Shown: piece after piece, positions 17,041 through 26,104 of the stretch
Position numbering within the stretch: position 1 is the first letter of the stretch
Layout of the letters: each line of letters starts with the position of its first letter
Assembly: GCA_017620475.1 (NCBI GenBank)
Contig: JAFZQI010000017.1
Location: 17,274-81,273, forward strand
Origin: Clostridiales bacterium
GTDB lineage: Bacteria; Bacillota; Clostridia; Saccharofermentanales; Saccharofermentanaceae
Direction: 5' to 3'
Length of the DNA stretch: 64,000 nucleotides
The notes under the pieces: model-generated
What the model was told of the DNA's origin: nothing
What the model saw: only the letters and a program-made list of their open reading frames with translations
Database searches by the model: none
Made by a program: the position numbers and the translations under genes

Positions 17041-18039
17041 TCAGAGGTTCTCGTAATCATATCTGATATAGTTGCCGGCAGCACCCGAAGCGGAATAGTT
17101 GATTACGGAAGTAAGTCTTCCTCTTTCGTCGTACTCATATACGATGCTTCCGTCCGGATTGCGCTTTTTGCCCTTTTCCTTTTTCTCAGACATAAGCTTT
17201 CCGTTCTCATCGTAATAATATACCGTGTATTCATAAGGGGTAAATACCTCGCGAACGTCTTCAACGATTCGGCCGTCAGCACTGAATCTCCGATACTGCC
17301 CTTCACTTTTTTCGAACTCTCCGGAGACGATATTATTCGCCCAGTAGTATACCGTATACGTTCCATCATCATCGTAGACGTACTCATATCCATATATTTC
17401 GCCCTCATTGGCAACATCGATACAGTGTTCCCAGATCATCCGCCCCTGATCGTCATACTCATATGTGTACTGGTAGTTGGGTTCTCCGTTTACAGGACCG
17501 TCCGTTACAAGTTCAAGAAGACCGTCATCCCCGTAGGTATAAAGCATTAATTTGCCGTCCGGTAATCCCCCGCTTCTCCAGATCTCTTCCCTGATCAGCC
17601 GTCCTGAATCATCATACTCATAGTATTCGGAGGAGACTATCTCACCGTCACTGTTGATATAACAGGTGAGGATTTCATTGTCGTTGGCATCAAAATAGGT
17701 ATCGTATCCGCTCTCCACGTGTCCGTCAGTATAGACATAATTCCCGTGTCTTACGTATCCGCCGGGAAGATTAAGGGATTCCGGATGCACGCCGCTATAA
17801 TTTTGTGGTCCGTTTTCGTCATCTTTATCTGTCTCATCGATTACGGAAACGGTCTCTTCAGTCTCAACCGGACCCTCTGCCGTCTCTTCGGTCGTATCAA
17901 TGGTAGCTTCAACCTTTTCTTTCTCTTCGCCGGATCTTCCGCTCCTGCCCTTTTCCTTCGAATCCTCTTTACATCCCGTGGCAGCGATGATCATCGCCAG
18001 AAACACTACCAATGATAGCATAATCTTATTTCGTTTCAT
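17041..18039 (-). CDS. Lipoprotein with YD/RHS-like repeats
   Basis: A 332-residue protein with a lipoprotein signal (MKRNKIMLSLVVFLAMIIAA, lipobox ATGC). An acidic Glu/Thr-rich linker follows to about residue 75. The rest carries repeated YEYDDSGRLIREE-type units (also YEYDDQGRMIWEH and YEYDERGRLTSVI), the YD-repeat pattern of RHS and MORN-like beta-strand proteins. AAGGAGG precedes the ATG. It is likely anchored outside the membrane. There is no toxin domain, so it is not an RHS toxin. Function unknown. Confidence 0.85.
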   Translation of the reverse strand: MKRNKIMLSLVVFLAMIIAATGCKEDSKEKGRSGRSGEEKEKVEATIDTTEETAEGPVETEETVSVIDETDKDDENGPQNYSGVHPESLNLPGGYVRHGNYVYTDGHVESGYDTYFDANDNEILTCYINSDGEIVSSEYYEYDDSGRLIREEIWRSGGLPDGKLMLYTYGDDGLLELVTDGPVNGEPNYQYTYEYDDQGRMIWEHCIDVANEGEIYGYEYVYDDDGTYTVYYWANNIVSGEFEKSEGQYRRFSADGRIVEDVREVFTPYEYTVYYYDENGKLMSEKKEKGKKRNPDGSIVYEYDERGRLTSVINYSASGAAGNYIRYDYENL

Positions 18040-18109
18040 AATGAAAGCCTCCTTATTTCTTCACGTCTGCCTATAAGACACAGAAATAATGAGATTTATT
18101 CGAAAGATT

Positions 18110-18125
18110 TTGAAAAATTTTTCAA
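18110..18125. promoter_or_regulatory. Perfect 16 bp palindrome upstream of the YD lipoprotein gene
   Basis: TTGAAAAATTTTTCAA reads the same on both strands, 71 bases before the lipoprotein start. It may be an operator or simply A/T-rich promoter DNA; its TTGAAA could act as a -35. Confidence 0.35.
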
Positions 18126-18179
18126 TCTGTCAGATCAGTCTGAACCAAGAATAAGATAATCCACAAATAAGTAACCGTT

Positions 18180-18836
18180 TCATGATATTGCCCTTAAGTG
18201 ACGGGATGTATGGATCGCCAGGAGAATTGACGGAATTAGCAATATCACACTCACCGCAAGAATGTAAACGAACGGACTGATTTCCCGCTTTATGTTATCA
18301 CCAAGCTTGGGGTTTCTGATTTCGTACTTTATCCGTTTTCCCTCGATCTCCGAGTCACTTAATCCGAACTGTTTCAGCAGGTACTCCGTATTCAGATCCG
18401 ACAGCGTAGTCGTCTTATCCAAAACACCTTCTATCCGCAAAGTAGATGTTGATTCAGAAGCGAATGGGTCTTCCTCATAAACTACGCCTTCGAGCTGAAG
18501 GAAGTTCTTATGCGCACGCATGTCCACTCCGATAAAATGCGTGATTTCTTTTGTTGATCGATCGACCACACCCAAAAGATAGAAGGACTTTTCATTGGAT
18601 GAGTTGTCATCTTTCATCTGTGCCTGATACTCACCGATCACCACATACTCCGTTACAACGGCTCTTCTGTCTCTAATGAGTTTTCCATTATTGGAGCCAT
18701 CACAAAAATCAATAGCCGGGAGGTTGTCGATAATCAATCCGTAAACCGACCATCCGATCAAAAACAGGAAAAGGACCACCAGCATGATTGACCGGAAGCG
18801 ATTACGTCTGGCTAAATAACTCGATCTCATCAGCAT
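18180..18836 (-). CDS. Membrane protein of unknown function, two TM segments
   Basis: A 218-residue protein with one membrane segment near the N-terminus (SIMLVVLFLFLIGWSVYGLI) and one near the C-terminus (FVYILAVSVILLIPSILLAI). About 140 residues between them would lie outside the cell. No family was recognised. AAGAGG lies nine bases before the ATG. It is downstream of a GNAT gene on the same strand. Confidence 0.7.
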   Translation of the reverse strand: MLMRSSYLARRNRFRSIMLVVLFLFLIGWSVYGLIIDNLPAIDFCDGSNNGKLIRDRRAVVTEYVVIGEYQAQMKDDNSSNEKSFYLLGVVDRSTKEITHFIGVDMRAHKNFLQLEGVVYEEDPFASESTSTLRIEGVLDKTTTLSDLNTEYLLKQFGLSDSEIEGKRIKYEIRNPKLGDNIKREISPFVYILAVSVILLIPSILLAIHTSRHLRAIS

Positions 18837-18854
18837 TGCAAAAAGCCTCTTACT

Positions 18855-19352
18855 TCAATCCTCTAAATCATACAGGTAAGAAATCATATCGTAATCCTTA
18901 CCGCCCCAGTTGTGAGAACCGGTTTGCGATTCTTTTCCGCCCGTTTTTTCATAGAAGATCCTTGATTCGGAATTCTCCTTGAGGCACCAGATGATCATTT
19001 TCTTCTTTCCGAGATCCTGGAAATGACGAATTGCATATTGAAGCAAAAGCTTCCCAATCCCGTTTTTTCGGTATGAGTATCTGACATACAATGCAATGAC
19101 CTCGCAATCAGCCATATCGTCATCTGCGAGCTCTAGCCATGCATATCCAAGGACCTTTTTCCCGTCAGCAGCGACAATAAATTTCTCGTATCTTTTAACT
19201 TCGATTTCATATCTCTGATCTACACTTAGAGAATCAAGATAATCACTTTCAATGATTCCCCGATAGGCTTCTTTCCAGTCTTCCACACAGATCTCTGCAA
19301 TTTGTCTGACGTCTTCTTTTTCCGCTTTTCTTATAACGATCCCGTTTTCCAT
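18855..19352 (-). CDS. GNAT family N-acetyltransferase
   Basis: A 165-residue GNAT. It begins IVIRKAEKEDVRQIAEI and has the acetyl-CoA loop LYVRYSYRKNGIGKLLLQYA followed by CLKENSESRIFYEKTGG. The ATG at 19352 is chosen because GGGAG lies six bases upstream; an earlier ATG at 19370 is weaker. An extended -10 lies at 19386-19394. Substrate unknown. Confidence 0.85.
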   Translation of the reverse strand: MENGIVIRKAEKEDVRQIAEICVEDWKEAYRGIIESDYLDSLSVDQRYEIEVKRYEKFIVAADGKKVLGYAWLELADDDMADCEVIALYVRYSYRKNGIGKLLLQYAIRHFQDLGKKKMIIWCLKENSESRIFYEKTGGKESQTGSHNWGGKDYDMISYLYDLED

Positions 19353-19385
19353 ATTTAGCTCCCTGATCATGTTCCTCTGATGTCG

Positions 19386-19394
19386 ATTATATCA
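19386..19394 (-). promoter_or_regulatory. Extended -10 promoter element for the GNAT gene
   Basis: Minus-strand TGATATAAT, 33 bases before the ATG at 19352. The divergent gap to 19603 also holds TGATAGAAT at 19445-19453 on the plus strand and an AAAAGCAC motif at 19427-19434. Confidence 0.5.
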
Positions 19395-19602
19395 TTAAAA
19401 TTGTGACAGTTTAGACACATTCTCTAGTGCTTTTCAAAATGCAGTGATAGAATGAATTCAGGGTTGAAGCTAAGCGCTTTTTGGAGGAATTGGGATGGTT
19501 GGTTTTTCGATGTGAGAAGGACCGTTTTTCCGATTTTTGATTTATTTGCGGTTGATCCTGGAGTGGAGATCGGCTGACGATGATGCTCTGGAGGAATTAA
19601 AA

Positions 19603-21276
19603 ATGAAAAAGTTAGCGGCTGTTTTGTTGTGTGTAGCGATGATCCTTTCAGCTGGATGCGGAAAATCTAACAAAAGCAAATCGAAAAACCGAAAGAAGGT
19701 CGCGAAAGACAATTCGGCCGAAGCGAATGAAGATGTCGAAGACACAGATTCTTTATACGCTCCAGATGGCTCAAAAAATTCCAGCAGCCAGAATACGAAT
19801 ACATCCCCCGATTCAGATGTGGATTTCGAATTTGTTCAAGATCTTGAATACCTTCCCGTGCAAGTTAAACATGTAACGGAAACCTTCTACCCGAGAGAAT
19901 TAACCGAGGCGGATTATGTCACGGAGAAGGATCTTCTTGGAAAGGAGACCGTTCGCTGCCTGGTTCCGTGCGTCACATATTATTACGATCGTTTAGTAAT
20001 TGAGGGCGACGAATATAAAGAATTGCAGGAGGCATTCGACGCGATGCAGGATCCGGCTATCGAGAAAGTCCTCTCTGACTATAACGCCGAAGTGGAACGG
20101 CTAAAGAATCTCGACCCTTCTGAGTATGAAGAAGGAAAAGAGAAACGCATCAGTTCACACTTAACGCTGTACCGCGCCGATTCGCAGATTATCGGATACG
20201 AGCTCGATGGAAACCGTTACGCTTATTCTGTAGAGTTAAAAAGAAACCTGAAGCTTTCTGATGTAGTAAAGGATATCGATAAGTTCGAAGATGTTTTCAT
20301 AAAGGATGCCGAGCTATGCCTTGACATTGACGCAATGACAGTAGAGGAACAGGATAAGGTTCTCGACGAACTCAGGGAACAGATCAAGAACGACACGCTC
20401 CCCTTGTACATAGATTACGATACGATCACAATCCATCTGGATGTTTCCAGATACGACGCATTTTGGATGGATGATCTGTTGTATTTGGCGGTCGGCAATT
20501 ATCCGTTATTTAACATGGATTGGTTTGCCCATACTCCTAAATACTACGCGATCGGCCTGGAACAGTTTTTCGACTCCGTATTGATTTGGGATTGTGACGG
20601 GGATGGTGTTATGGAGGACGTTAAGCTTGAAAAATCCGAATTCTTGATCAATGACAAGTATAAGGCCGTGTTCCATTACAAAGGCCAGGTTTTGACTTTA
20701 CAAAACGATCACAGCTATGGATTTTTCTCATATGTCGTCACAGACGACGGACGGTATTTCTATATAGGAAACTGTTGTGTGAAACTTGAAGATGATGGTT
20801 CACTGACTCTTCTGCGAGAAGATTCACCTGAATTCTGTATGCTGGATGATTGTCAGAACCCTGAATGTTTTACAGTAACCGAGTCGTTCGATCTTATCGG
20901 TACACGTTCTTTTAAGCGCGACTATACGCTTATGGGTAATAATGGTATGCCAAAAGCACTTACGCTTTACTATACTGACGAAGCCTCTTCACTTGTATCG
21001 TCAACATATCTGACAGCCGTACTTTTCGATACGGATACAGGAAAAGCCGGAGACGAGATCGTCATTCCGGCCGGTTCAACCTACGATATTTCTGAGTTTG
21101 ATCCTGACAATAACACGATTCTTTTCCATATAACCCAGACCGGTGAAGATGGAAATGCACAAGAATACTACGCCAAGGTCAACATCAGCTACTACACGGA
21201 TCCTAAAGGCGAAAAGCCCGATGAACTGCTTCTGTCCGAAATCCCGGCTAACAAGCTTTTCAATGGGATTTCGTGA
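19603..21276 (+). CDS. Large lipoprotein of unknown function
   Basis: A 557-residue lipoprotein. The signal is MKKLAAVLLCVAMILSAGC, followed by a Lys/Ser/Asn-rich linker to about residue 65. The mature part is acidic and soluble-looking with no recognised domain; segments such as YSVELKRNLKLSDVV resemble DUF3298-type extracytoplasmic proteins, but this is weak. The ATG at 19603 is used because the signal peptide starts there and GGAGGAATT lies upstream; an in-frame ATG at 19537 would bury it. A mini-ORF (ATG 19580 to TAA 19600) ends just before the start. Confidence 0.8.
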   Translation: MKKLAAVLLCVAMILSAGCGKSNKSKSKNRKKVAKDNSAEANEDVEDTDSLYAPDGSKNSSSQNTNTSPDSDVDFEFVQDLEYLPVQVKHVTETFYPRELTEADYVTEKDLLGKETVRCLVPCVTYYYDRLVIEGDEYKELQEAFDAMQDPAIEKVLSDYNAEVERLKNLDPSEYEEGKEKRISSHLTLYRADSQIIGYELDGNRYAYSVELKRNLKLSDVVKDIDKFEDVFIKDAELCLDIDAMTVEEQDKVLDELREQIKNDTLPLYIDYDTITIHLDVSRYDAFWMDDLLYLAVGNYPLFNMDWFAHTPKYYAIGLEQFFDSVLIWDCDGDGVMEDVKLEKSEFLINDKYKAVFHYKGQVLTLQNDHSYGFFSYVVTDDGRYFYIGNCCVKLEDDGSLTLLREDSPEFCMLDDCQNPECFTVTESFDLIGTRSFKRDYTLMGNNGMPKALTLYYTDEASSLVSSTYLTAVLFDTDTGKAGDEIVIPAGSTYDISEFDPDNNTILFHITQTGEDGNAQEYYAKVNISYYTDPKGEKPDELLLSEIPANKLFNGIS

Positions 21277-21316
21277 TTCAATCGCGTATTGATTTTTGTC
21301 CTTTACGTTGGATCGG

Positions 21317-22762
21317 TCAGGTCGGATCCTTCTTTATATGCCAGCATTGCTGATCGGTGTAATACCCTTCCGGAAGTTTATACCACCTGTTCGTATCCTC
21401 CACATACCAGCAGCCTTCGGTCTCATCAAACCACATCCAGCCGGTTCCTTCGGCTTCGTATAAAGGTTCGAACCAGTAGCACCAGAAGCCGGGACCGGTA
21501 AAGGTGTCATAATAGAAGTGGCATCGCGTTTGCGGATCGTAGTAATTGTTTTCGTCAGGGATATAATCGCATATCCTTTCGATCTCCTCAACAAAGATCT
21601 GATCTTTGTCCTGGAATCTTCCGTCATCCGGATTATTCATGTGCCATAGATTCGATGTATCGTACTTTTCCGGAAGCGGTATCCAGTTCTCTTCAGCTGC
21701 CTCAATATACCAGGTCTGCTCAACGAAAGAATACTCCATCCATCCGTAATCGCCGAATTCAGAAGAGATACCCTCATACCAGTACTGCCAGACCGGCGGA
21801 CTCACCTCCGTATTCAGCCAGAAATAACAGTCCGTTTCTTTGTCATAGTAATTCCCGGAATTATGCCAGCTGCACTCTCTTTGGATAGCTTCCACGTAGA
21901 AGGGCTGTGTGGTATCCGGTTCGACAACGAACTTATCATAATAGCCGGGAATCGGAGTCGGAGTCGGCGTTGCCGTTTCCAAATACTGCGAATAGGCCGC
22001 ATCCACTTCGGATGCAGAACGGGTTCTCGTAGTACTATTCTTATTGTTTGACGAAAGCCCGCCGATGAGAAGCCCGCCAACAGTTACAGCAAGAACGACA
22101 GCCGCCGCACCGTAAGCAGCGGTTCTTGACTCGTTGGAAGCGGTATAGGTTTCTCCTCCACTATACAAGCTGTTGTCATCTTCATAGCCGCTTGACGGAA
22201 CACGGACTGTTTTCGGGACGGCACGAACTTCTTCTTCGACTACCGCATCAGTTAAGATCTCACTTAGGGCTGCACCGCAATTCGGGCATGACGGAAGCGC
22301 GCCTTCTTCCCATTTCAATTTGATCTGGGTGCCGCTGAAACTGCATGCGGCCTGTGTTCTCAGTGTTTTCCCTTTCTTAACGATAACCTGCTTATAGTAG
22401 TTTCCGTTCTCATCATAGAAACCTTGCTTATACGTTTTTCCGGATGTTTCATCTGACTTGGTCTCCGGAAGATAGAAATAATCATGGCGGATGCTTCGGA
22501 ACAAAGACGCCGTACTAATAGAACGCGGAAGCACAGTAGGCTGATTCACGCGCGTCTTAACCTGAGGGGTAACATATTGCGTGACGACTTTCGTTGTAGT
22601 TACGGCCGGAGTTCTTCTTTCTACGTCATAGCTATCATAAGACGATGAAGCAGAAGAACGGCTGTGAAACGAAAACGATCTTGATCCGCCCGAAAAAGAA
22701 TGGCTTGAATGCGAGCTGGAACGAGAGCTCGAATGAGAACTTGAACTATGACGTGACGGCAT
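21317..22762 (-). CDS. Ser/His-rich single-pass membrane protein with duplicated Trp/Tyr-rich C-terminal domain
   Basis: A 481-residue protein. Residues 1-45 are almost only Ser, His, Arg and Phe (start MPSRHSSSSHSS). Residues about 105-180 contain YKQGFYDENGNYYKQVIV and one CPNC pair. A single membrane helix lies near 217-236 (AAVVLAVTVGGLLIGGL). A Thr/Pro spacer leads to two copies of a Trp/Tyr-rich domain (about 290-370 and 385-475), each with FYVEAI or FVEEIE, then YYD and a WYWFE-like run. No family is known to me. It converges with the preceding lipoprotein gene. Confidence 0.75.
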   Translation of the reverse strand: MPSRHSSSSHSSSRSSSHSSHSFSGGSRSFSFHSRSSASSSYDSYDVERRTPAVTTTKVVTQYVTPQVKTRVNQPTVLPRSISTASLFRSIRHDYFYLPETKSDETSGKTYKQGFYDENGNYYKQVIVKKGKTLRTQAACSFSGTQIKLKWEEGALPSCPNCGAALSEILTDAVVEEEVRAVPKTVRVPSSGYEDDNSLYSGGETYTASNESRTAAYGAAAVVLAVTVGGLLIGGLSSNNKNSTTRTRSASEVDAAYSQYLETATPTPTPIPGYYDKFVVEPDTTQPFYVEAIQRECSWHNSGNYYDKETDCYFWLNTEVSPPVWQYWYEGISSEFGDYGWMEYSFVEQTWYIEAAEENWIPLPEKYDTSNLWHMNNPDDGRFQDKDQIFVEEIERICDYIPDENNYYDPQTRCHFYYDTFTGPGFWCYWFEPLYEAEGTGWMWFDETEGCWYVEDTNRWYKLPEGYYTDQQCWHIKKDPT

Positions 22763-22819
22763 TTTTCCACTTCACCTCCCTGCTAATAAACTAAAACTTC
22801 CCCCGAAAACAGTATATCA

Positions 22820-23350
22820 TTAATTGCCCATTATCCAGAACAGCAGGCGGAAAACGCCATACAGAATAAGCAGGCATATAGCCATATAAAGCAGGCTTGA
22901 GAAAAGATGAGACTTCGTTTGGCTGTTATAATGGGCTTGTGTGCAGTTATCGCTGGGATTCTGCGGATCATAGCATATCGGCTGGTACTGTCTGTTCTTT
23001 ATCGCCCAGGAACCATATCCGCTTCCGGTATAGGTCTTTCCATCGACCTCGAATTCATAGGACACAACGGTACCTCTTGACCTCGTTTCGTAGGTTTCCC
23101 TCTCACTGTCCCAGCTCTCATATGTATCCTCATAATGACTCTTGATCCGACCTGTGGCGATTCCGGTAAGGTGTGCCATGGCTTTCTTGGCACGGATCCT
23201 TCTGGGTATTCTGCCCACTTCCGAAACGATCACGAATCCGAATAATGCTACGATAAACAAAATGATCGTCGTCTTCGGATCATTCACAATGTAATCCCTG
23301 CCAAAATAGACAGCTACGGCTATACCGATTAAATACAGAAAAGAAAGCAT
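22820..23350 (-). CDS. DUF3592-type membrane protein
   Basis: A 176-residue protein with N-terminal membrane segments (about 1-20 and 27-45), a soluble middle, and a C-terminal segment (about 148-172). The middle has VSYEFEVDGKTYTGSGYG and then CYDPQNPSDN, the pattern of DUF3592. GGAGGTG precedes the ATG. A minus-strand extended -10 lies at 23425-23433. Function unknown. Confidence 0.78.
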   Translation of the reverse strand: MLSFLYLIGIAVAVYFGRDYIVNDPKTTIILFIVALFGFVIVSEVGRIPRRIRAKKAMAHLTGIATGRIKSHYEDTYESWDSERETYETRSRGTVVSYEFEVDGKTYTGSGYGSWAIKNRQYQPICYDPQNPSDNCTQAHYNSQTKSHLFSSLLYMAICLLILYGVFRLLFWIMGN

Positions 23351-23424
23351 GCCAGCACCTCCAAACCTCCGCCTTACACAACAAGGCTATTCCCCAACTC
23401 AACATTTTTCCCAACTCCGAATTC

Positions 23425-23433
23425 ATTATATCA
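23425..23433 (-). promoter_or_regulatory. Extended -10 promoter element
   Basis: Minus-strand TGATATAAT, 74 bases before the DUF3592 gene start. Confidence 0.4.
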
Positions 23434-23545
23434 TCACCAAACAGTTGAAAACACGGAGGGAAAATAGAGAAAACCACCTATAACTCTGCACATGACGGGT
23501 GTAAAGAAGTATATACTATATATCGGCACCCGGATTGATCCTTCC

Positions 23546-23572
23546 GGAATCGGAAAAAACTTTTCTGATTCC
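23546..23572. promoter_or_regulatory. 12 bp inverted repeat upstream of the ECF sigma gene
   Basis: GGAATCGGAAAA and TTTTCTGATTCC form a stem with one mismatch and a 3-base loop. It lies 50 bases before the sigma gene start and could be an operator or an attenuator hairpin. A TATACT element is at 23512-23517. Confidence 0.4.
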
Positions 23573-23622
23573 CCGACAATTCCGCCGCGTCAATCGTTAT
23601 ATAAGTGAAAGGAGGACAGCAT

Positions 23623-24123
23623 ATGACGGAAACTGCATTGTGTACAGATGCGGATTTTGAATCATTCTACGAACGTCATTGGAAGTATGTCTATCGCCTG
23701 AGTTTCACTTATTTACGGAACGTGGAGGATGCGGAAGACTGTACGGAAGATGTGTTCGTTAAAGTTCTGACAGGAAATAACGCCTTTCAGGATGAGATCC
23801 ACGAGCGGAAATGGCTGACCGTCACAACGATCAATCTTTGTAAAGACAGGCTGAAAAGCTTCTCTCACAAGAATGTACGATCTCTCGATGATGACACTTT
23901 CCCCGAGCCCGCCTCTTCTGAGAAAGAAGATCAAAGCGAGATCCTTGAAGCCGTGATGGATCTTCCGATCCACTTAAAAGATGTGGTACTGCTGTTCTAC
24001 TTTGATGGTTACAAAACAGATGAGATCGCCGAGATGCTTTCAAGGCCGTCCTCCACGGTGCGAAACCAGCTCAGTGACGCAAGAAAAGCATTAAAGAAAA
24101 AACTGGGAGATATCCTATGGTAG
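23623..24123 (+). CDS. ECF-type RNA polymerase sigma factor
   Basis: A 166-residue sigma-70 family protein. Region 2 has RLSFTYLRNVEDAEDCTEDVF and then KWLTVTTINLCKDRL. Region 4 has LKDVVLLFYFDGYKTDEIAE and RPSSTVRNQLSDARKAL, a helix-turn-helix for the -35. The ATG at 23623 is used because GGAGG sits just before it. Its end overlaps the next gene by 7 bases; that gene has anti-sigma layout. Together with the lipoprotein after it, it forms a three-gene signalling operon that likely responds to envelope stress. Confidence 0.92.
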   Translation: MTETALCTDADFESFYERHWKYVYRLSFTYLRNVEDAEDCTEDVFVKVLTGNNAFQDEIHERKWLTVTTINLCKDRLKSFSHKNVRSLDDDTFPEPASSEKEDQSEILEAVMDLPIHLKDVVLLFYFDGYKTDEIAEMLSRPSSTVRNQLSDARKALKKKLGDILW

Positions 24124-24815
24124 ACCACGAACAAGAAAAGATACAGCAAGCCATCGAGTCCATCTCACCGGCTCCGGACGCCCGTGAGAGGATGCTTGCC
24201 AACATTCGCAAAAAAGCCGCCGCAAGTACGGAATCTGTAAGCACCGCGGTACCGGAAAAATCAGTTTCCGAAGCCCCTGTCCGTGCCGTATCACGACGTC
24301 CCGTTTATGTGAAGATCCTCTCTATCGCAGCCTCCGTGGCCGTTCTCATCGGCTGCGGCTTTCTGATCCGGAACCTTCAAAGTAAAAAGAGCGCACCCAC
24401 GGAAACAAGCATCCGGACAGAAGGCGGACAAGTGCTTTTCGAGACGACATATTCTTCGTCTGATGACCTGGAAAAAGCAACAGGAATCCGCCTGCTGCCC
24501 CCTAAATCCGGTACGGATATCCTCTATTTTTCCACCGAGTCTTCCGGAACTATTGCCGGTGTCCGCTTCTCGATCGGCGCGGACATGTATTACTTATACG
24601 CAACCAAAGATCCATCGGATGCTTTCCGCGAGATCACGCCGGATGCGCCTTCCCGGGATCTGGATACAGAGACAAAGGCACAATTGACAACCGACAGCGA
24701 CACACAGACAGAGACGATCGTCTGGACACAGGGCGATGTGACGTATTGCCTGTTTAATAGCGATACGGCGACAGAAGACGATCTGACACAAATCTATTGG
24801 GAGATAAAGAAATGA
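24117..24815 (+). CDS. Probable membrane-bound anti-sigma factor
   Basis: A 232-residue protein overlapping the sigma gene by 7 bases. Residues 1-60 are cytoplasmic, starting with an acidic helix (HEQEKIQQAIESISPAPDARE). One membrane segment follows (about 64-85, VKILSIAASVAVLIGCGFLI). About 145 residues outside end in QGDVTYCLFNS. This is the usual layout of anti-sigma factors beside ECF genes, but no zinc-binding HxxxCxxC motif is present. Function is inferred from position and topology. Confidence 0.75.
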   Translation: MVDHEQEKIQQAIESISPAPDARERMLANIRKKAAASTESVSTAVPEKSVSEAPVRAVSRRPVYVKILSIAASVAVLIGCGFLIRNLQSKKSAPTETSIRTEGGQVLFETTYSSSDDLEKATGIRLLPPKSGTDILYFSTESSGTIAGVRFSIGADMYYLYATKDPSDAFREITPDAPSRDLDTETKAQLTTDSDTQTETIVWTQGDVTYCLFNSDTATEDDLTQIYWEIKK

Positions 24816-26104
24816 AAAAGCTAACTACACTTACCGCTATCGGGCTTTCTGTCCTGATGCTTCTATCAGCATGCACGAAAAAAGATAAAAACACGAAAAA
24901 TACCCGGGATAACGGACGGGACGTCTCAAGCAATGCCTCTGACGATAGCAATACTCCTGCAAATACCATAGATCCCGCGATGCTCAACGGATTTTTTAAC
25001 GATCCGGTCGTAATTGCTGACAATGATGGAAAAGAACTAGGCACGATCTATACCTGCAGTTCCCCCATGCTTACTGAAAAAGGCGTCCTCTACTCCGCCT
25101 GGCCGGAAGGTGCGAAAGACGATTCCATAATGGAATATCACCTCTTTGATCAGAATACCGGCGAAGACCGGAAACTCGGTCAGGTCACGGATCCCGCCTA
25201 CGAAGACACCAATTCACGCGTTGAAATCAACGGGAATGTTTATTCGCTGGCAATGTTCGGAGATCTTCTTGACGCCGACCTGGATCCGATCTATCTTCAG
25301 AAGATCGATCTGGTCAACGGAAGCATCTCTCTCTGCCCGATCATTCAAAACGGCTACCCCTATCAGGCCATGTGCCGGATCGGAAACAAACTTCTTCTCT
25401 TCGTGCACGATCAGCAGTCGGACGGTCTTCTCATCGACAGAATATTCGAGTATGACCCCGAAACAGAAACCGCAAATGAACGAATGTCTTTCCGGTATTC
25501 CGAAAATGAACAGGTAAAGCAGGGCGACACCATCCGATCGCTCTATAGCGACGGAAATCTCATTTATATACTTCGTATTCACGCCGAAAACAACGATTCC
25601 AAACTCCTTGTCGACATCTATGACATGTCATACAACAAGAAAGAGGAAAAAGACATCACCGCTCTTTTTTCTCAGGCGCTGAAAGAATACGATCCCGCCG
25701 CGGATCCGGCTTTCGATATGTACTATCAGGCAGCGCGGTTCTTCATTACGGAAGACGGCAAGCTCTATTATCTGAATTTTTCGGATCTTTCTTTCCTTGC
25801 AGACATCAGCAAAGGAACAATAGAAAGAGCTGTCGATCCTTTATTCCGTGCATCTTTCGGATCGGGCAGCCCCTTCTTTGCCATCATATTAAAAGGCGGT
25901 GAATTTGAAGTCGGATCCAATCACATCTTCACCCTCGATAATGGTGAGCTCGTAGATTCCACGTTCGATATCTTCGACGCGGACTACTATATCGAATCGA
26001 TTGAAGTCAGTGCTCAGGACATCCGCGTGGTCTATTTACGGGCGAGAAGTTCCGGACAGGAAGATAGTGATCATCCCGGCATATACTGTATTCTGATCAA
26101 GTAG
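24812..26104 (+). CDS. Lipoprotein of the ECF sigma operon
   Basis: A 430-residue lipoprotein (MKKLTTLTAIGLSVLMLLSAC signal). It starts as an ATGA overlap with the preceding anti-sigma gene. The mature part has repeated beta-strand segments such as IYLQKIDLVNGSISLCPI and NLIYILRIHAENN, suggesting a propeller-like fold, but no family was recognised. Its last 8 bases overlap the convergent gene. It may be the target or sensor of the sigma operon. Confidence 0.78.
   Translation: MKKLTTLTAIGLSVLMLLSACTKKDKNTKNTRDNGRDVSSNASDDSNTPANTIDPAMLNGFFNDPVVIADNDGKELGTIYTCSSPMLTEKGVLYSAWPEGAKDDSIMEYHLFDQNTGEDRKLGQVTDPAYEDTNSRVEINGNVYSLAMFGDLLDADLDPIYLQKIDLVNGSISLCPIIQNGYPYQAMCRIGNKLLLFVHDQQSDGLLIDRIFEYDPETETANERMSFRYSENEQVKQGDTIRSLYSDGNLIYILRIHAENNDSKLLVDIYDMSYNKKEEKDITALFSQALKEYDPAADPAFDMYYQAARFFITEDGKLYYLNFSDLSFLADISKGTIERAVDPLFRASFGSGSPFFAIILKGGEFEVGSNHIFTLDNGELVDSTFDIFDADYYIESIEVSAQDIRVVYLRARSSGQEDSDHPGIYCILIK

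Noticed and set aside
17041..18039. RHS toxin
   Set aside because: It has YD-like repeats only, a lipobox, and no toxin tip or immunity gene.
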